From Lachnospiraceae bacterium (lineage in GTDB: Bacteria; Bacillota_A; Clostridia; Lachnospirales; Lachnospiraceae), in NCBI GenBank assembly GCA_017416055.1, contig JAFQDI010000027.1, positions 1-10,606 of the forward strand: a stretch of 10,606 bases of DNA, written 5' to 3'. Shown here in pieces: positions 8,130 to 10,606 of the stretch (the stretch's first letter is position 1; each line of letters begins with the position of its first letter). Under the pieces are notes generated by a model. It worked only from the letters and a program-made list of their open reading frames with translations. It did no database searches and was not told the DNA's origin. Position numbers and translations under genes: made by a program.

Positions 8130-9101
8130 TTAAAACCCTCCTTTTCTGAACAGCGAATAAAACGCGTAGGTAGTACAAGCAACAACAAGGCCCACACAGA
8201 TATTCAGTGGAAGAATCAGTCCGGAACTGAGAATATCTCCCGGTGTTCCCAACGAAATTCCGCTTTCCAGGTGATTCGCACCGGTATAAAAAGAATAGCT
8301 TTTTGCCAGGCAGTAGAACGTTAACGCACTGAAACTGATCCATTTGTACGTCTTTTCCGTGAAAAACCGCTCTGTCTTCTTGATTCCGAAGGCATTTCGA
8401 TACAAGATCAAGCCTACACCAATGATTACTCCGCCGGAGAACCCTCCTCCCGGCGAAAGATGACCGTTCAACACCACATAAATTCCGAACATAAGAATAA
8501 TCGGGAACAACACCGCCGTGATTCTCTGCAGAATACCGTCCGCTTTCGGCTCATAATACTGTTCCCGCCTGTCCTCGATTTCCGCGCGGCGCTTGTCTTT
8601 TTTCTTGTCGTTACGCATGAGAATCAACACCGTACAGGTAGCAATAAACAAAACATTGGACTCACCAAAGGTATCGAAGGCTCGGTAATCCAAAATCATG
8701 CCGGTAACCACATTCACTGCTCCGGTATCCTTGATTCCATCCTCAATATACTTGTCCACCACCTCATTGTTGGTGGGATTATTTCCCGTACCTACCGGCG
8801 GCAGATAAGAAACTGCAACCAGCAAAATCGCGATCAATGCCAGACAGCTCAGTACAGCCGCAATCCGATAGAACCAAAAGAATCCTTTGTATATCTTATT
8901 GTGTTCGGTATCGTGAACGCTCTCAATCACATGCTCGCGATCCAACTGATGGAGTCGAAGCAGTCGTGGGTTCGGTGCCGCATCCTTCTGCTCACTGATC
9001 TGCATATTAGACAGGAAAGGATCAGATTCACCCTTTATCCAGCGAATCAGACGGTTGACTGCTTTTTGATTGTATTCCTCTTCAGAGATCCGTCTGCTCA
9101 T
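8130..9101 (-). CDS. mrpB: MbhE-MrpB fusion subunit of multisubunit Na+/H+ antiporter
   Basis: This 323-residue protein carries two parts that are separate in the Mbh-type complexes. Residues 1-73 are hydrophilic and charged and match nothing I recognise. A first transmembrane helix (about 74-99) leads to a segment with TGAVNVVTGMILDYRAFDT (126-144), the hallmark of MbhE and of the end of MrpA, then a helix (150-162) and a very basic linker (163-178, KKKDKRR). The C-terminal half (about 188-323) is an MnhB/MrpB domain with the signature GHLSPGGGFSGG (213-224) and four hydrophobic helices. Classical MrpB is about 140 residues, so this is a fusion and not a plain MrpB. The start at 9101 has GAGGAGG six bases upstream, and the gene overlaps the DUF4040 gene by 20 bases. 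The segment may help anchor MrpB to the channel subunits. Confidence 0.9.
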   Translation of the reverse strand: MSRRISEEEYNQKAVNRLIRWIKGESDPFLSNMQISEQKDAAPNPRLLRLHQLDREHVIESVHDTEHNKIYKGFFWFYRIAAVLSCLALIAILLVAVSYLPPVGTGNNPTNNEVVDKYIEDGIKDTGAVNVVTGMILDYRAFDTFGESNVLFIATCTVLILMRNDKKKDKRRAEIEDRREQYYEPKADGILQRITAVLFPIILMFGIYVVLNGHLSPGGGFSGGVIIGVGLILYRNAFGIKKTERFFTEKTYKWISFSALTFYCLAKSYSFYTGANHLESGISLGTPGDILSSGLILPLNICVGLVVACTTYAFYSLFRKGGF

Positions 9102-9351
9102 CTTCTTCCTCCTCTACCTGCATTCCTTGAATTTTCTTCAATGCAATAAAGAACAACAAACTGGTTACGCCGGCACCCACCGCAGCCTCGGTGATAGCCA
9201 AATCCGGGGACTCCAGCAATACCCAAATTATTGACATGATTAAACTGTATGACATGAAAATAATAATGGAATTTAACAAGCTTTTGGAAAAGCTCACCGC
9301 GATGGCACACACTACCAGGAAGAACAGCAGAATATACTTAAACATCAGCAT
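9082..9351 (-). CDS. DUF4040 (MbhD-like) subunit, equivalent to part of the MrpA C-terminus
   Basis: This 89-residue membrane protein has three hydrophobic stretches (about 4-20, 25-46 and 54-72). The sequence ESPDLAITEAAVGAG (47-61) is the signature of the DUF4040 family, found as MbhD in archaeal Mbh and as a C-terminal domain of MrpA in classical Mrp; it corresponds to part of NuoJ in complex I. The tail is strongly acidic (EEEEDEQTD). The ATG at 9351 follows AGGAGG with seven bases spacing; a second ATG two codons on is possible. The gene overlaps mrpG by seven bases and the MbhE-MrpB gene by 20. It is some genes away from the NuoL-like protein that would be the other half of MrpA, so MrpA is split here. 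Confidence 0.88.
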   Translation of the reverse strand: MLMFKYILLFFLVVCAIAVSFSKSLLNSIIIFMSYSLIMSIIWVLLESPDLAITEAAVGAGVTSLLFFIALKKIQGMQVEEEEDEQTDL

Positions 9352-9689
9352 GTCTCTTCCTCCTTCTCTTCCGGCAAATCACAGAATTCCCCCAAATGTT
9401 CATTGGTTGTCACTTCCAAGCGCGCAATCAAATGCGAGGACACCGGAGAAGCCAACCACAAAAACACGATGATCAAGGCAATCTTCAGCGAAGTAAAATT
9501 AATGCCTGAAAGGATAATCAGGCCAAACAAACTGGCTCCCAGCCCCAATGTATCGCCCATCGCCGCCGCATGCATTCGGTTCAACACATATTTAAATTTG
9601 AATACGCCGATCAGTTCCACGATAAAAATGCCAATTCCGATCAGCATAAAGCCAATTCCGGCAATCAACCGTATCCATTCAATAAACAT
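9345..9689 (-). CDS. mrpG: MrpG subunit of multisubunit Na+/H+ antiporter
   Basis: This 114-residue protein is of the MnhG/PhaG family (MbhC in archaea). Three hydrophobic helices are visible (about 6-30, 48-62 and 66-82). The family signature is RMHAAAMGDTLGLGASLFG (38-56), followed by SPVSSHLIARLE (81-92), also typical. The C-terminus is acidic (EEKEEE). MrpG is a small accessory subunit of the complex and is needed for its assembly or activity in characterised Mrp systems. It starts at 9689 with GGAGAGGG upstream, overlaps mrpF by 11 bases and overlaps the DUF4040 gene by seven bases, consistent with coupled translation. Confidence 0.93.
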   Translation of the reverse strand: MFIEWIRLIAGIGFMLIGIGIFIVELIGVFKFKYVLNRMHAAAMGDTLGLGASLFGLIILSGINFTSLKIALIIVFLWLASPVSSHLIARLEVTTNEHLGEFCDLPEEKEEETC

Positions 9690-10011
9690 CTTCTCTTCCC
9701 TCTCCTTCCTGCTCTGCTCTGTGGTCCTTCGCCTCCAAATATACTCCGGTGTATACTTTAGTCAACACCACAACGGATAAAAAGCTGATCAACGCATAAA
9801 TCAGGCAAATATCCACCAGATATCCTGCTTCCATCACGATCGCCAAGGTGGCAATAATCACCATAACCATAGTGCCAATCATATTGATTGCCATCAATCG
9901 GTCTGCAATTCTCGGTCCGATAATCGCGCGGATAAGACACAAAAGAAGCATCAGTGCCAGAACAACTAAGATAATATGAAAAATCCACTCATACTGCTGC
10001 ATCAGTTCCAT
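9679..10011 (-). CDS. mrpF: MrpF subunit of multisubunit Na+/H+ antiporter
   Basis: This small membrane subunit of the MnhF/PhaF family (MbhB in archaea) has 110 residues from the ATG at 10011. The signature IGPRIADRLMAINMIGT (31-47) and D67 in LVDICLIYALISFL are visible, with three hydrophobic helices and a charged tail. MrpF is implicated in the cation path of characterised Mrp complexes. The open frame continues upstream to 10050, but that extra piece (MSRIVRRKETARI) is hydrophilic, overlaps mrpE more and is unlike the family. GAGG five bases before 10011 supports the inner start; an ATG three codons further on is also possible. It overlaps the end of mrpE by about 23 bases and mrpG by 11. 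Confidence 0.9.
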   Translation of the reverse strand: MELMQQYEWIFHIILVVLALMLLLCLIRAIIGPRIADRLMAINMIGTMVMVIIATLAIVMEAGYLVDICLIYALISFLSVVVLTKVYTGVYLEAKDHRAEQEGEGREDVY

Positions 10012-10513
10012 GATCCTCGCGGTCTCCTTTCTTCTCACTATCCTGCTCATCCAGCGCAGCCTCCATCTCTTTCAACTGCTTCTGAAAAACAGTGTCTTCG
10101 ATCCCTTCTGCCAAACGATTATCCAGACAATGAACGACAAACTCGTTTTCATTTAGCGATACTGTAATGGTTCCCGGTGTCAGTGTAATTGAATTTGCCA
10201 AAATAACCTTAGAATTCTCCGACCGAAGATCGGTACTGAATTTTCTCATACAGGGTTCAATTTCTTCCTCCCGGCTCAAAATCAAGCGAATCACTGCCAG
10301 GTTCGCGCTGACAATTTCCTTTGCCAACAATGCCACATATCTTCCCATGAACATGGCTTTTCGATAAATGCGCTTCTCTTTGTTCAAATCATAATCCATA
10401 AATTTACACATAAACGCATACAGTAATACAGAAACAACTGCACCCAGCCACAAAATTTCCCAAGTTATCTTTCCATTAAACACGATCCATGCAACAAAAA
10501 GTAATAAAAGCAT
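9989..10513 (-). CDS. mrpE: MrpE subunit of multisubunit Na+/H+ antiporter
   Basis: This is the first operon gene and encodes a membrane protein of the MnhE/PhaE family (MbhA in archaea). From the ATG at 10513 it has 174 residues: two hydrophobic helices at about 2-36, a basic stretch (44-53), another hydrophobic segment (56-78), then a soluble C-terminal domain with ANSITLTPGTITV (106-118), the family signature, and a charged tail. MrpE is an accessory subunit needed for full activity in Mrp systems. An open frame reaches 10558, but that start lies inside the tRNA terminator hairpin. ATG at 10513 has AAGGAG six bases upstream and gives the usual protein length (about 160-170). No clear promoter lies between the terminator and this gene. 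Confidence 0.92.
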   Translation of the reverse strand: MLLLLFVAWIVFNGKITWEILWLGAVVSVLLYAFMCKFMDYDLNKEKRIYRKAMFMGRYVALLAKEIVSANLAVIRLILSREEEIEPCMRKFSTDLRSENSKVILANSITLTPGTITVSLNENEFVVHCLDNRLAEGIEDTVFQKQLKEMEAALDEQDSEKKGDREDHGTDAAV

Positions 10514-10519
10514 GCCTCT

Positions 10520-10525
10520 CTCCTT
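10520..10525 (-). promoter_or_regulatory. Ribosome binding site that sets the mrpE start
   Basis: AAGGAG lies six bases before ATG at 10513. It decides against the longer in-frame start at 10558, which sits inside the terminator stem and has no binding site. Confidence 0.7.
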
Positions 10526-10542
10526 CGGATACAATCTATGGT

Positions 10543-10584
10543 AAAGAAAAAGAGACAAGCTTCAATTGAAGCCTGCCTCTCTTT
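10543..10584 (-). terminator. Rho-independent terminator of the tRNA transcript
   Basis: A long inverted repeat with arms 10549-10565 and 10566-10584 forms a stem. The outer AAAGAGA pairs with TCTCTTT and the inner GCTTCAA with TTGAAGC; between them are a two-base bulge and a G-U pair. On the minus strand it is followed by TTTTTCTTT. It begins two bases after the tRNA 3' end, so it ends the tRNA transcript. It lies 30 bases before the mrpE start. Confidence 0.85.
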
Positions 10585-10585
10585 A

Positions 10586-10606
10586 TGGGGATGGAGGGAC
10601 TCGAAC
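10586..10606 (-). tRNA. 3' end of a tRNA gene (partial, identity not determined)
   Basis: On the minus strand the last 21 bases read as a tRNA T-loop (TTCGAGT, 10599-10605), the 3' half of the T-stem (CCCTC), the 3' half of the acceptor stem (CATCCCC, 10587-10593) and discriminator A at 10586. CCA is not encoded. The anticodon lies outside the window, so the amino acid is unknown. A strong terminator follows two bases downstream. Confidence 0.82.

Noticed and set aside
8460..9149. Plus-strand open frame of 229 codons opposite the MbhE-MrpB gene
   Set aside because: The minus frame carries strong family motifs over the same bases, and the plus frame has none.
10514..10558. Fifteen-codon N-terminal extension of mrpE
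   Set aside because: The upstream start lies inside the tRNA terminator hairpin and has no ribosome binding site. The start at 10513 has one and fits the family length.
10530..10566. Possible promoter for the mrp-like operon (TTGAAG or TTGTCT with ATTGTA or TAGATT)
   Set aside because: The -10 candidates match poorly or have wrong spacing, and would give almost no leader before the ribosome binding site.
10586..10606. tRNA 3' end as attachment site of a mobile element
   Set aside because: No repeat of the tRNA end, integrase or other mobile gene is visible in the window, and the genes are ordinary transport genes.

Overview
The window is almost wholly one minus-strand operon for a multi-subunit cation/proton antiporter complex of the Mrp/Mnh type, followed downstream by a single-polypeptide sodium/proton antiporter gene. 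Strong AGGAGG-type ribosome binding sites, moderate base composition, the tRNA-terminator arrangement and the style of the proteins suggest a Firmicute, most likely a clostridial anaerobe. This is inference; no marker gene settles it.

Layout, read in the direction of transcription (high to low coordinates). (1) 10606-10543: the 3' end of a tRNA gene and its Rho-independent terminator. (2) 10513-7749: six small or medium subunits in the order MrpE, MrpF, MrpG, DUF4040 (MbhD-like, equivalent to part of the MrpA C-terminus), an MbhE-MrpB fusion, and MrpC. Most overlap by a few bases and are probably translationally coupled. (3) 7749-1059: four consecutive large NuoL/M/N-type channel subunits: MrpD-like (504 aa), two 490-aa paralogues, and a NuoL/HyfB-like 718-aa protein with a long C-terminal extension. 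(4) 1058-928: the only real intergenic gap, with a good sigma-A type promoter. (5) 927-1: a CPA2-family antiporter gene whose reading frame breaks about 45 bases from the window edge.

The subunit order matches the membrane arm of the archaeal Mbh/Mbs complexes (E-F-G-DUF4040-MbhE-B-C-D) rather than the classical bacterial mrpABCDEFG order. No hydrogenase or ferredoxin-oxidoreductase subunit is present here. Three further antiporter-type subunits stand where the redox module would follow in Mbh. The complex would therefore be an ion exchanger with up to four NuoL/M/N-type modules, compared with two in classical Mrp. The likely role is Na+/H+ (or other monovalent cation) exchange for pH and sodium homeostasis. 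The linked CPA2 antiporter, if functional, would act on the same ion gradients from its own promoter.
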